A stretch of DNA of 51,435 bases from Neisseria lactamica NS19 (GTDB lineage: Bacteria > Pseudomonadota > Gammaproteobacteria > Burkholderiales > Neisseriaceae), in contig AEPI01000127.1 of NCBI GenBank assembly GCA_000193795.2, positions 1 to 51,435 of the forward strand, written 5' to 3'. Shown here in pieces: positions 16,630 through 24,989 of this stretch (its first letter is position 1; each line of letters opens with the position of its first letter). The notes beneath the pieces were generated by a model. It was not told where the DNA came from and did not search any database. It worked only from the letters and a program-made list of their open reading frames with translations. The position numbers and the translations under genes were made by a program.

Positions 16630-17484
16630 TTATTCGGCCAACAATGCTTCCGGTTTGACTTTTTCGCCATACACGGGCAACAGGGTTTTTTCATAGGCGG
16701 CTTTCAGACGGCCGTCTTTTTTCATGGCGGCGATTTCGCCGTTGACCCAGTTCAAGAGGTCGGCGTTGCCTTTTTGAACGGCGGGTGCGATAAATTCGGT
16801 AGGGCCTAAATTACCGATGGCGACTTCAAAATCCGGGTTTTCTTTCGCCCACGCCCACAGCAGGGCGTTGTCGTGGGCAAGTGCCGCGCCGCGTCCGTCT
16901 TTCAGCGCGTCGAAGGTTTCGGTGTTTTGGTCGAATTTCAATAATTTGACTTCGGGATGGTTTTTGGTGAAAAAGGCATCGGCGGTCGTGCCTTTGTTGA
17001 CCAGCAGGGTTTGGTCTTTCAGTTGCGCGATGTCGGTAATCGGTTTGCCTTTGGGGGAAACCACGCCCAACGCCACTTTCATATAGGGGTCGGCAAAATC
17101 GACGGCTTCGGCGCGTTCGGGGGTTTGGGTAAAGTTGGCGAGGATGAGGTCGACTTTGCCGGAACGGACGTATTCGACGCGGTTTGCGGCCTCGGTTAAG
17201 ACAAATTCGACTTTGTCGGGGCTGCCGAACAGGTCTTTGGCGAGGTCTTTGGCGATTTCAACGTCAAAGCCTTGGTTTTTACCGTTGGCGTCAACATAGC
17301 CGAATGGGGGCTTGTCGCCGAATACGCCGATGCGGATCACGCCTTTTTCCTTGATGGCGGCAACGGTTGCCGCGCCGCTGCTTTGTGAAGATTGGGTGTC
17401 GCCGGAGCCGCCCCCGCAGGCGGTCAGACCGACGGCGATGGCGGCGGAAGCCAAAAGGGCTTTGAGTTTGGCATTCAGTTTCAT
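16630..17484 (-). CDS. Amino-acid ABC transporter, substrate-binding lipoprotein (cysteine/polar type)
   Basis: 284 residues. A lipoprotein signal (LLASAAIAVGLTAC, Cys23) leads into an SBP_bac_3 domain: KGVIRIGVFGDKPPFGYVD, GFDVEIAKDLAKDL, YVRSGKVDLILANFTQTPERAEAVDFADPY. The family takes up polar amino acids; from memory the gonococcal protein in this setting (Ngo2014) binds cysteine, which I cannot verify here. AAAGGAGA before the ATG at 17484 and the signal peptide fix the start. It is the last gene of the transporter set; a half-matched uptake-sequence pair (17521-17548) separates it from the ATPase gene and might raise or lower its expression. Confidence 0.92.
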   Translation of the reverse strand: MKLNAKLKALLASAAIAVGLTACGGGSGDTQSSQSSGAATVAAIKEKGVIRIGVFGDKPPFGYVDANGKNQGFDVEIAKDLAKDLFGSPDKVEFVLTEAANRVEYVRSGKVDLILANFTQTPERAEAVDFADPYMKVALGVVSPKGKPITDIAQLKDQTLLVNKGTTADAFFTKNHPEVKLLKFDQNTETFDALKDGRGAALAHDNALLWAWAKENPDFEVAIGNLGPTEFIAPAVQKGNADLLNWVNGEIAAMKKDGRLKAAYEKTLLPVYGEKVKPEALLAE

Positions 17485-17557
17485 TGGGAATCTCCTTTTT
17501 GAATGTTTGCTTGGGATGAAATGCCGTCTGAAAGGGGTTCGGACGGTTTGCGGTAAA

Positions 17558-18289
17558 TCAGTAGTCCATACCTGCCAGAAATTGGCGGGCGCGTTCGCTT
17601 TTTGGTGCGGAAAAAAAGGTTTCGGGGTCGGACGATTCGACGATGCCGCCTTTGTCCATAAAGACGATGCGGTCGGCAACTTTGCGTGCGAACCCCATTT
17701 CGTGGGTAACAATCAGCATACTCATCCCTTCGCGGGCGAGTTCCAAAACCACTTCCAAGACTTCGCGCACCATTTCGGGGTCGAGTGCGGCGGTGATTTC
17801 GTCCAGCAGGATGACTTCCGGATTCAGGCACAGGGCGCGGACAATGGCGATGCGCTGTTTTTGTCCGCCGGAAAGTTCGCGCGGATAGGCGTTTTTGCGG
17901 TCGGATAAACCGACGCGTTCCAACAGTTTGTCGGCTTGTGCTTCCGCTTCGGCGCGGTTGCGGTTTTGTACTTTTACCGGGCCTAAGAGGATGTTTTCGA
18001 TGACGGTCATATGGGCAAACAATTCATAGCTTTGAAAGACCATACCGACTTTTTGCCGGGCGGTTTGCCAGGAAACGTCTTTGCCGAATTCGCCGATGCC
18101 GTCCATCACGATGCTGCCGCTTTGGTGCGGCTCCAAACCGTTGACGCAGCGCAGGAGGGTGGATTTGCCGCAGCCGGACGGACCCAATAACACAATCACT
18201 TCGCCTTTTTCCAAGTCCAAGTCTAAGGATTGGATGGCGGTTACGCTGCCGTATTGTTTGTGCAGCTTGCGGATGCTCAATAAAGCCAT
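17558..18289 (-). CDS. Amino-acid ABC transporter, ATP-binding subunit
   Basis: 243 residues. Walker A GPSGCGKST, signature LSGGQKQR and Walker B VILLDE are intact, followed by an unusual ITAALDP in place of PTSALDP, and the switch His (VTHEMGF). This is the GlnQ/HisP class. It starts one base after the first permease gene stops, so translation is coupled. It should energise the two permeases and binding protein around it; with one permease broken it may be idle. Confidence 0.94.
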   Translation of the reverse strand: MALLSIRKLHKQYGSVTAIQSLDLDLEKGEVIVLLGPSGCGKSTLLRCVNGLEPHQSGSIVMDGIGEFGKDVSWQTARQKVGMVFQSYELFAHMTVIENILLGPVKVQNRNRAEAEAQADKLLERVGLSDRKNAYPRELSGGQKQRIAIVRALCLNPEVILLDEITAALDPEMVREVLEVVLELAREGMSMLIVTHEMGFARKVADRIVFMDKGGIVESSDPETFFSAPKSERARQFLAGMDY

Positions 18290-18290
18290 A

Positions 18291-18968
18291 TCAGTGTTCC
18301 CATTTTTGTTCCAGCTTTGCCGCCAGCAGCGACAGCGGCCAACAGCATAAAAAATACAGCATAAAAATCAGGCCGTAAACCCAAAATGAGGCATTGGGCT
18401 GCGTCAGCAGCGAGTTTTCAATAATTTGCTGCCCCACTTTGACCACTTCGATCACGCCGATAAGCGAGGCGAGCGAACTGGTTTTAATCATTCGCGTAAA
18501 CAAATTAACCGCCCCCGGCAAAGCGCGGCGGACACTTTGCGGCAATTCGATGTATCGGAACACTTGACGGCGGCTCAAGCCGAGCGCAAGACCCGATTCC
18601 ACCTGGTGTTTTTCAATCGATTCCAGTGCGCCGCGCACCAAATCGCCCATTTCGGCGACACCCCAAAGCGTAAAAACCCAAACGCAAACCCAAAATCCGC
18701 CGATGTGTATGCCCGTCCACACGGACAAACCGAAATACAGGCCGAACAGCCACACCAAAATCGGCACGATGCGGATGGTTTCGAGATAAAACCGTCCGAT
18801 GAGGCGGACAAGCCGGTTGCGCGAACGCAAAACCAGGCCGAACAGCGTCCCCAATACGCAAGAAGCCGCAACAGAGATTAAAGAAATTTGTGCCGTTAAG
18901 AGCAGGCCTTCGCCCAAACGTACCGCATTTTTTCCTTCAAAAAGCCAGTCAAACGCCATATTTCGCAC
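18291..18968 (-). CDS. Amino-acid ABC transporter, permease subunit (intact)
   Basis: 225 residues, HisM/GlnP type with about five membrane helices. The EAA loop that docks on the ATPase is clear (ESGLALGLSRRQVFRYIELPQSVRRALPGAVN). It overlaps the end of the second permease by 20 nt. These importers normally need two permease chains or a homodimer. Confidence 0.93.
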   Translation of the reverse strand: MRNMAFDWLFEGKNAVRLGEGLLLTAQISLISVAASCVLGTLFGLVLRSRNRLVRLIGRFYLETIRIVPILVWLFGLYFGLSVWTGIHIGGFWVCVWVFTLWGVAEMGDLVRGALESIEKHQVESGLALGLSRRQVFRYIELPQSVRRALPGAVNLFTRMIKTSSLASLIGVIEVVKVGQQIIENSLLTQPNASFWVYGLIFMLYFLCCWPLSLLAAKLEQKWEH

Positions 18969-19607
18969 TCCGTATGCGGTTTTCAGCCCAGCGCGCCAAA
19001 AGCGAAACAGGCAGCAGGATAATCAGATAAGCGGCAAACAGCAGGAACAATGCCTCGTTGGTTTTGTAGTCCATACCAATCACATCTTTGGTAACAAACA
19101 ACAATTCCGCAATACCGACCGCGCTAATAACGGATGTTTCTTTCATTAAAAACAATATATTGGCGGCAACAGCCGGAAAAGCGACCGCCCAAGCCTGCGG
19201 CAATTCGACATAGCGGAACACTTGAAATCGGCTCAAACCGACGGCCTTGCCCGCTTCGACCTGCCCTTTCGGCACTGCCAAAATGCCGGCTCGGACGGCT
19301 TCCGCCATATAACTTGCACCCAAAAAACCAGCGCGATCACGCCGCAGGTGAAACCGTCCCATTTGATGCCCATTTTCGGCAGGCCGTAATACAGGAAAAA
19401 CAGTTGAATCAGCAGGGGCGTATTGCGCGACAGTTCGATATAGGCGCGTGCCAATGCGTAGAAAGGGCGGATGCGGTATGCCGTTACCACGGCGACGGGC
19501 AGGCCGAACAGCAACGACAAAACAACGCCGTAAACGGACAATTCCAGCGTCAGCTTTGCCGCATCGGCGAATTTGGGTATGGCATCGATCAGATAAGGCC
19601 AGTTCAT
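18949..19607 (-). pseudogene. Amino-acid ABC transporter, second permease subunit, frameshifted
   Basis: Two frames together make one normal HisM/GlnP permease of about 219 residues. The first runs from ATG 19607 (MNWPYLIDAIPKFADAAK) through three or more helices to GVIALVF; the second continues GASYMAEAVRAGILAVPKGQVEAGKAVGLSR to the stop at 18949. They meet at a run of six A on the plus strand (19322-19327, six T in the gene); seven would restore the frame as GTT TTT TTG GGT. As it stands, a 124-residue truncated product with an aberrant tail is made. It could be strain decay, a slippage switch in a short tract, or a sequencing error. Confidence 0.85.
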
Positions 19608-19640
19608 CAGAATCAGACAATCAGCTTAACGAAAGGCGGT

Positions 19641-19669
19641 ATTTTAATGAACTTGTAAGATAATGTTAA
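19641..19669 (-). promoter_or_regulatory. Sigma-70 promoter of the ABC transporter operon
   Basis: On the minus strand TTAACA (19669-19664), 17-nt spacer, TAAAAT (19646-19641), 34 nt before the permease ATG at 19607. Confidence 0.7.
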
Positions 19670-19711
19670 AGAATACTTGGGAATATCAAACATCATAAAA
19701 AAGAATAAGGC

Positions 19712-19741
19712 AATGCCGTCTGAAGACCTTTCAGACGGCAT
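19712..19741 (-). terminator. Inverted uptake-sequence pair after tldD
   Basis: ATGCCGTCTGAA (19713-19724) and TTCAGACGGCAT (19730-19741), about 17 nt past the tldD stop on the minus strand. Confidence 0.78.
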
Positions 19742-19757
19742 CGTGCCGGATTCCGCG

Positions 19758-21200
19758 TCAGATTGCGCTGCCGCCGACGGTCAGCCCGGCATCGATACGC
19801 AAAGTCGGCTGCCCCACGCCGACGGGGACGCTCTGCCCTTCTTTGCCGCACACTCCGACACCGCTGTCCAACGCGGTATCGTTGCCTATCATCGAAACGT
19901 GTTTCAGCACTTCGGGGCCGTTGCCGATGATGGTTGCGCCTTTGACAGGATATTGCAGCTTGCCGCCTTCCACCCACCACGCTTCGGATGCACTGAACAC
20001 GAACTTACCGCCGGTGATGTCCACTTGTCCGCCGCCGAAGTTGACGGCGTAAATGCCCTTGTCGATGGACGCGATGATTTCTTCCGGCTCATAGCCGCCG
20101 TTTTCCATAAAGGTATTGGTCATACGCGGCATAGGTGCAGAAGCGTAGCTTTCGCGGCGGCCGTTGCCGGTCGATTGCGTGCCCATCAGGCGGGCGTTGG
20201 TTTCGTCCTGCATATAGCCGACCAAAATACCGTCTTCAATCAATACGGTGCGGCGTGTTTCATTGCCTTCGTCGTCGATATTGAGCGAGCCGCGCCGGCC
20301 GGCAATATCGCCCTGATCGACGACGGTAACGCCTTTGGCGGCAACGCGCTCGCCGATTCGGCCGGAAAAGACGCTGGTCCCCTTGCGGTTGAAATCGCCT
20401 TCCAAACCGTGTCCGACCGCTTCGTGCAGCAACACGCCCGGCCAGCCGTTGCCCAAAACAACAGTCATCTCGCCGGCGGGCGCGGGGCGGGATTCGAGGT
20501 TGGTCAGGGCTTGTTTGACAGCGGAACCGACAAACTGCCGCACCAGAGTTTCATCAAAATAAGCCAAGTCGCAGCGTCCGCCGCCGCCCGCGCTGCCCTG
20601 TTCGCGCCTCTCACCCTGCTTGGCAATGACGGTAACGTTCAGGCGCACCATCGGGCGGATGTCGGCGGCGTGTTTGCCGTCCAGACGGGCGAGGTAAACC
20701 ATATCGTATTCGCAGGTCAAACCCGCCATCACTTGTACGATGCGCGGATCGGCGGCTTTGGCGAGCGTTTCCACTTTGTTCAACAGCGCGACTTTGGCGG
20801 CGGAATCGAGGCCGGCAATCGGGTCGACCGCTATGTGGACAGGCTTGCCGTAAGCAGGTGCCGGTACTTTGACGCTTGCTTCGCCGCCTGCCGCCCCGAT
20901 GGCGCGGACGGCGCGGGCGGAACGGTTGATCGAATCGATACACAGGCTGTCGGCGTAGGCAAAGGCGGTTTTGTCGCCCGAAACGGCACGCACGCCCACG
21001 CCCTGATCGATTTGGAAGCTGCCCGATTTGACGATGCCCTCTTCCAAATGCCAACTTTCATAGGCTGTGCGCTGGCAGTAGATGTCGGCATAATCGACGT
21101 GGTGCGCGCCGATGATGCTCAGGCTTTGGGCGAGCAGTTCGGGGGAAAGATGGTTGGCTTCGAGCAGCCGCTCTTGTACGGCGGAATAGGTAGGATGCAT
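19758..21200 (-). CDS. tldD: Metalloprotease TldD
   Basis: 480 residues, family length. With TldE (PmbA) it forms a zinc protease that trims peptides such as microcin B17 and degrades CcdA. The zinc motif HEAVGHGLEGD (HExxxH) is intact, with the Gly-rich FGGGQVDI region and C-terminal GNGPEVLKHVSMIGND. The start MHPTYSAVQERLL gives the family N-terminus; an ATG 14 codons upstream is also in frame but neither has a strong ribosome site. No pmbA is in the window. The TPP riboswitch unit starts divergently just upstream. Confidence 0.95.
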   Translation of the reverse strand: MHPTYSAVQERLLEANHLSPELLAQSLSIIGAHHVDYADIYCQRTAYESWHLEEGIVKSGSFQIDQGVGVRAVSGDKTAFAYADSLCIDSINRSARAVRAIGAAGGEASVKVPAPAYGKPVHIAVDPIAGLDSAAKVALLNKVETLAKAADPRIVQVMAGLTCEYDMVYLARLDGKHAADIRPMVRLNVTVIAKQGERREQGSAGGGGRCDLAYFDETLVRQFVGSAVKQALTNLESRPAPAGEMTVVLGNGWPGVLLHEAVGHGLEGDFNRKGTSVFSGRIGERVAAKGVTVVDQGDIAGRRGSLNIDDEGNETRRTVLIEDGILVGYMQDETNARLMGTQSTGNGRRESYASAPMPRMTNTFMENGGYEPEEIIASIDKGIYAVNFGGGQVDITGGKFVFSASEAWWVEGGKLQYPVKGATIIGNGPEVLKHVSMIGNDTALDSGVGVCGKEGQSVPVGVGQPTLRIDAGLTVGGSAI

Positions 21201-21283
21201 AGTGTCGGCGCATAAAAAATCAGGGGCTTGATTATACGGCATTTGTTATGGAAATGCGCCGTGATGCCGGAAATGTAAGAATT

Positions 21284-21312
21284 TTGCCAACGCACGTTGC
21301 TTTGTGTAAACT
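21284..21312 (+). promoter_or_regulatory. Sigma-70 promoter of the thiamine operon
   Basis: TTGCCA (21284-21289), 17-nt spacer, TAAACT (21307-21312), about 10 nt before the TPP aptamer. Confidence 0.6.
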
Positions 21313-21320
21313 TCAATCTT

Positions 21321-21409
21321 TCTTGTCGGAGTGCCGCCGCCGGGCGGCTGAGATTGCGAAAGCAAAATCCGTAGAACCTGTCGGGGTAATGCCTGCGTAG
21401 GAAACAAAC
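21321..21409 (+). promoter_or_regulatory. TPP riboswitch (THI element)
   Basis: All conserved parts of the thiamine-pyrophosphate aptamer are present: outer stem TTGT/ACAA, CGGAGTGCC, the CTGAGA box (GGCGGCTGAGATTG), GTAGAACCTG, and GGGTAATGCCTGCGTAGGAAAC. It stands at the head of the thiO-thiE-thiS-thiG cluster and should shut the operon when TPP is plentiful. Confidence 0.95.
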
Positions 21410-21486
21410 CGTCAAATGCCTTATCGGGCTTCCGTTCCCTTTTCCGCACTTCCCCGCCCCATTTTCATGTTTTTTAAGGACTTGAT

Positions 21487-21582
21487 ATGTCGGGCAATGC
21501 CTCACAACAACCCTCACCCGCCGCAGCGGCGGCACGCCTTTTTTCCGACAAACCGCGATACCTGCAAAGGAATCCCTTATGA
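21487..21582 (+). CDS. 31-codon leader ORF, probable remnant of the HMP transporter gene cytX
   Basis: AAGGACTTGAT gives a good ribosome site before ATG 21487, and the stop (TGA 21580-21582) overlaps the thiO start as ATGA, so it is coupled to thiO. The peptide begins MSGNASQQPSP and ends RLFSDKPRYLQRNPL. Neisserial thiamine clusters, as I recall, carry the hydroxymethylpyrimidine transporter cytX here, with a similar start (MSGNAS) and similar end (RLF..LQRNP). An in-frame deletion of the middle would leave exactly such an ORF. That match is from memory and unverified; the coupling and ribosome site are seen directly. A GC-rich hairpin sits inside it. Confidence 0.5.
   Translation: MSGNASQQPSPAAAAARLFSDKPRYLQRNPL
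21518..21544 (+). terminator. Candidate intrinsic terminator below the TPP riboswitch
   Basis: Stem CCGCCG / CGGCGG with loop CAG (21518-21532), then six T at 21539-21544. It lies inside the leader ORF, so its folding could depend on translation as well as on the riboswitch. The T run starts 6 nt after the stem, which weakens the case. Confidence 0.4.
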
Positions 21583-22673
21583 TCCGCGCCGCCGTCCTCG
21601 GCGGAGGCCTCTCGGGAAGGCTGACCGCATTGCAGCTTGCAGAACAAGGTTATCAGATTGCACTTTTCGACAAAGGCAGCCGCCGGGGCGAACACGCCGC
21701 CGCCTATGTTGCCGCCGCGATGCTCGCGCCTGCCGCCGAAGCGGTCGAGGCAACGCCCGAAGTCATCAGGCTGGGCAGGCAGAGCATTCCGCTTTGGCGC
21801 GGCATCCGATGCCGTCTGAACACGCACACGATGATGCAGGAAAACGGCAGCCTGATTGTATGGCACGGGCAGGACAAGCCTTTATCCGCCGAGTTCGCCC
21901 GCCACCTCAAACGCGGCGGTGTGGCGGATGGGGAAATCGTCCGTTGGCGCGCCGACGACATCGCCGAACGCGAACCGCAACTGGGCAGGCGGTTTTCAGA
22001 CGGCATCTACCTGCCGACCGAAGGTCAGCTCGACGGGCGGCAAATCTTGTCCGCGCTTGCCGACGCTTTGGACGAACTGAACGTCCCCTGCCATTGGGAA
22101 CACGAATGCGCCACCGAAGACCTGCAAGCCGAATACGACTGGATAATCGACTGCCGGGGCTACGGCGCGAAAACCGCGTGGAATGCTTCTGTCGGACACA
22201 CCGGCACCCTGCGCGGCATACGCGGCGAAGTGGCGCGGGTTTACACTCCCGAAATCACGCTCAACCGCCCCGTGCGCCTGCTGCACCCGCGCTATCCGCT
22301 CTACATCGCCCCGAAAGAAAACCACGTCTTCGTTATCGGCGCGACCCAAATCGAAAGCGAAAGCCAAGCCCCTGCCGGCGTGCGTTCCGGGTTGGAACTT
22401 TTATCCGCGCTCTATGCCGTCCACCCCGCCTTCGGCGAAGCCGACATCCTTGAAATCGCCGCCGGCCTGCGCCCCACGCTCAACCACCACAACCCCGAAA
22501 TCCGTTACAGCCGCACCCGCCGCCTCATCGAAATCAACGGCCTGTTCCGCCACGGCTTTATGATTTCCCCCGCCGTAACCGCCGCCGCCGTCAGATTGGC
22601 AGCGGTGCTGTTTGACGGAAAAGACGCGCCCGAACGCGATGAAGAAAGCGGTTTGGCGTATATTGGAAAATAA
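21579..22673 (+). CDS. thiO: Glycine oxidase / FAD-dependent amine oxidase ThiO
   Basis: 364 residues. In the glycine-dependent route ThiO makes the dehydroglycine used by ThiG to build the thiazole ring. The N-terminal FAD fingerprint (AAVLGGGLSGRLTALQLAEQG, then FDKGS) and a DAO-fold C-terminal part (GLRPTLNHHNPEIRYSR.. GLFRHGFMISPA) fit. It is the first full gene of the riboswitch-controlled cluster, coupled to the leader ORF by ATGA. Confidence 0.9.
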   Translation: MIRAAVLGGGLSGRLTALQLAEQGYQIALFDKGSRRGEHAAAYVAAAMLAPAAEAVEATPEVIRLGRQSIPLWRGIRCRLNTHTMMQENGSLIVWHGQDKPLSAEFARHLKRGGVADGEIVRWRADDIAEREPQLGRRFSDGIYLPTEGQLDGRQILSALADALDELNVPCHWEHECATEDLQAEYDWIIDCRGYGAKTAWNASVGHTGTLRGIRGEVARVYTPEITLNRPVRLLHPRYPLYIAPKENHVFVIGATQIESESQAPAGVRSGLELLSALYAVHPAFGEADILEIAAGLRPTLNHHNPEIRYSRTRRLIEINGLFRHGFMISPAVTAAAVRLAAVLFDGKDAPERDEESGLAYIGK

Positions 22674-22723
22674 GTTTGAGGCCGTCTGAAACGTCGCACT
22701 ATCAGTTTTATAAAAGTAACAAT

Positions 22724-23182
22724 ATGAATTTAGAAACTAAAATTCCGCCGCCGGCGATATGTTTTATTTATGCGTTGTTGATGTACATTTCTGCCCAAGT
22801 GTCGGCTTTGGACGGCATACTGCCGCACTTTCCTATATTGCTGTCGGTTGTTTTGATGGTGTTTGGGACGGCGTTTGGCGTATTAGGTGTGTGGGCGTTT
22901 CGCCGTGCGCGCACGACCGTCAGCCCGTTCAACCCCGAACAAACCGAACACTTCGTTTCAGACGGCATGTACCGTTTCGGCTGCAACCCGATGTATGCGG
23001 GCATGGGCTGCTGGCCGGTTGCATGGGCAGGCTATTTGGCGCACCCGCTGCCATGATTATTTTTGGCTGCATTTGTTGCCTATATGACACGCTTTCAAAT
23101 CATGCCCGAAGAACGCGTTTTGGCGCAGAAATTCGGTGCAGAATACGAGTCTTACTGTCGGCGCGTTCACCGTTGGTTATAA
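22724..23182 (+). pseudogene. Isoprenylcysteine methyltransferase-like membrane protein, interrupted by a stop
   Basis: The first 110 codons from ATG 22724 encode two or three membrane helices and the family motif (FRRARTTVSPFNPEQTEHFVSDGMYRFGCNPMYAGM). A TGA at 23054-23056 then stops translation. The same frame continues past it with the rest of a typical protein (LFLAAFVAYMTRFQIMPEERVLAQKFGAEYESYCRRVHRWL) to TAA at 23182. Read through, it would be 152 residues, the usual size. The C-terminal E..L..FG..Y..Y motif needed for SAM binding is thus lost. The N-terminal fragment might still be made. Confidence 0.8.
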
Positions 23183-23325
23183 GAGGGGGAAGAATCCAAT
23201 CAAGTATCATCCGTCTTCTACTTTACGGCATGAATGTGAATACTCGATGTTTTAGACGACCCCATTAGATGGCTATACCAAGCTGTTCACTTTAACTTAA
23301 ACAACAAAACAAAAAGGAAAACGTC

Positions 23326-23973
23326 ATGATTGAACAAGCAATAGGAAACCTGTCAGGTATCTTTTGGATTTTCCTGCTCGTCATTCCCCTACTTTTTTTG
23401 AAAGCACTGCTCCAAAATCCGAAAGTAAAAGGACGCATAGGCGAACGGGCAGTCCGTTCTGTAATCGGAAAAGATTTGGATGAAGAAACCTATATCGAAT
23501 TTCACGATTTGATTATTCCGTCGCGAAGCGGCACAACGCAAATCGACCATGTTTATGTTTCGGTTTTCGGGATATTTGTCATAGAAACCAAAAATTACAC
23601 AGGTTGGATTTTTGGCAGTGAGAAACAATCGAAATGGACTCAAGTCGTCTATAAGCAGAAACACTACTTTCAAAATCCGTTGCGCCAGAATTACGCACAC
23701 ATCAAGGCCCTATCCGAACTGCTGCAACTGCCGGAAGAAAAATTTCATTCGATGGTGGTTTTTCTCGGCGATTGTGAATTGAAAACGCAAATGCCGCCGA
23801 ATGTCTGCCGTATCAGACAGGCAGCATCCTATATCAGACGTTTTCAGACGACCTTATTGCTGCCACAGGAAATAGAAGCGGCAACCGCCGTGCTGTCTTC
23901 AAACGAATACCAAGCCGATGGCGAAAAACTGCGGGCGCATACCGAGCGCCTGCAAGAACGCCATCAGCGATAA
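23326..23973 (+). CDS. NERD-domain membrane-anchored protein
   Basis: 215 residues. A hydrophobic segment at about residues 12-28 is followed by a nuclease-related (NERD) domain: KGRIGERAVRSVIG, then IDHVYVSVFGIFVIETKNYTGWIFG with the D and E-x-K typical of the PD-(D/E)xK-like fold. Function of NERD proteins is mostly unknown; many are thought to act on nucleic acids. AAAAAGGAAAACGTC precedes the ATG. It interrupts the thiamine cluster and seems unrelated to thiamine. Confidence 0.85.
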   Translation: MIEQAIGNLSGIFWIFLLVIPLLFLKALLQNPKVKGRIGERAVRSVIGKDLDEETYIEFHDLIIPSRSGTTQIDHVYVSVFGIFVIETKNYTGWIFGSEKQSKWTQVVYKQKHYFQNPLRQNYAHIKALSELLQLPEEKFHSMVVFLGDCELKTQMPPNVCRIRQAASYIRRFQTTLLLPQEIEAATAVLSSNEYQADGEKLRAHTERLQERHQR

Positions 23974-23989
23974 CTTAAAAGGACACCCC

Positions 23990-24607
23990 ATGACCTTCCC
24001 GCCCCTAAAATCACCGCTCAAATTCTACGCCGTCGTTCCCACCGCCGATTGGGTGGAACGCATGGTCAAAGCAGGCGCGGACACGGTGCAACTGCGCTGC
24101 AAAACCCTGCACGGCGATGAATTGAAACGCGAAATCGAACGTTGCGCCGCCGCCTGCCGGAGCAGCCGCACGCAGCTTTTCATCAACGACCACTGGCGCG
24201 AGGCAATCGAAGCGGGCGCGTACGGCGTGCATCTCGGGCAGGAAGATATGGACACCGCCGACCTTGCCGCCATCGCCGCCGCCGGTTTGCGTTTGGGTTT
24301 GAGTACGCACTCCGCCGCCGAACTCGACCGCGCCCTGTCCGTACATCCGAGCTACGTCGCCAGCGGCGCGATTTTCCCGACCACGACCAAGCAAATGCCC
24401 ATCGCCCCGCAAGGTTTGGACAAACTGCGCGAATATGTCAGACAGGCAGGCGGCACGCCCGTCGTCGCCATCGGCGGCATCGATTTGAACAACGCCCGAG
24501 AAGTTTTATCCGCCGGCGTTGCCTCACTCGCCGCCGTCCGCGCCGTAACCGAAGCGGAAAATCCCGAAGCCGTGGTTAAAGCGTTTCGGGCTTTGTGGAA
24601 CGGATAA
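23990..24607 (+). CDS. thiE: Thiamine-phosphate synthase
   Basis: 205 residues. ThiE joins HMP pyrophosphate with the thiazole phosphate. TIM-barrel landmarks are present: ADTVQLRCK, FINDHWREAIEAGAYGVHLGQEDM, GLSTHSAAEL, SGAIFPTTTKQ and VVAIGGI. The ATG at 23990 follows AAAAGGACACCCC, 16 nt after the NERD gene, and gives the family N-terminus. Confidence 0.94.
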   Translation: MTFPPLKSPLKFYAVVPTADWVERMVKAGADTVQLRCKTLHGDELKREIERCAAACRSSRTQLFINDHWREAIEAGAYGVHLGQEDMDTADLAAIAAAGLRLGLSTHSAAELDRALSVHPSYVASGAIFPTTTKQMPIAPQGLDKLREYVRQAGGTPVVAIGGIDLNNAREVLSAGVASLAAVRAVTEAENPEAVVKAFRALWNG

Positions 24608-24705
24608 AACCGAAAGAAGAAAATTCAATTTGCCGTGTCGGCGAAACTTAGTCCGTTATCGCAAATATGCTTAGTTTGAAATATGGTATGCCGTCAAATT
24701 CCGTC

Positions 24706-24803
24706 ATTCCCGCGCAGGCTGGAATCCGCCGTAAAGCTTGGGAAACCATCATTTGAAAAACAGTTTCCGGATTTCAAAAATGGATTCCCGCCCGTGCGGG
24801 AAT
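24706..24803. repeat. Pair of dRS3 repeats flanking a short unit
   Basis: An imperfect dRS3 at 24706-24725 (ATTCCCGCGCAGGCTGGAAT) and a perfect one at 24784-24803 (ATTCCCGC-CCGT-GCGGGAAT) enclose 58 bp, the layout of a NIME-type repeat unit. They lie in the gap between thiE and thiS. Confidence 0.75.
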
Positions 24804-24834
24804 GACGGCAACCGGCCGGTCGCGTATTAAAAAA

Positions 24835-24989
24835 TATAGCGGATGAACAAAAATCAGGACAAGGCGGCGAAGCCGCAGACAGTACAAATAGTACGAAACC
24901 GATTCACTTGGTGCTTCAGCACCTTAGAGAATTGTTCTCTTTGAGCTAAGGCGAGACAACGCCGTACCGGTTTTTGTTAATCCACTATA
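24835..24989. repeat. Correia repeat enclosed element inside the thiamine operon (155 bp)
   Basis: Left end TATAGCGGATGAACAAAAA has two changes from the usual; the right end TTTTTGTTAATCCACTATA is perfect. It ends 22 nt upstream of the thiS start. Right-hand CREE ends can form -10-like sequences (ACTATAAATA here), so the element may supply a promoter or an RNase III site between thiE and thiSG. Confidence 0.93.

Noticed and set aside
17521..17548. Terminator between the ABC ATPase and binding-protein genes
   Set aside because: Only one uptake-sequence arm is exact, the other is mismatched and no T run follows, so it is at best a weak attenuator.
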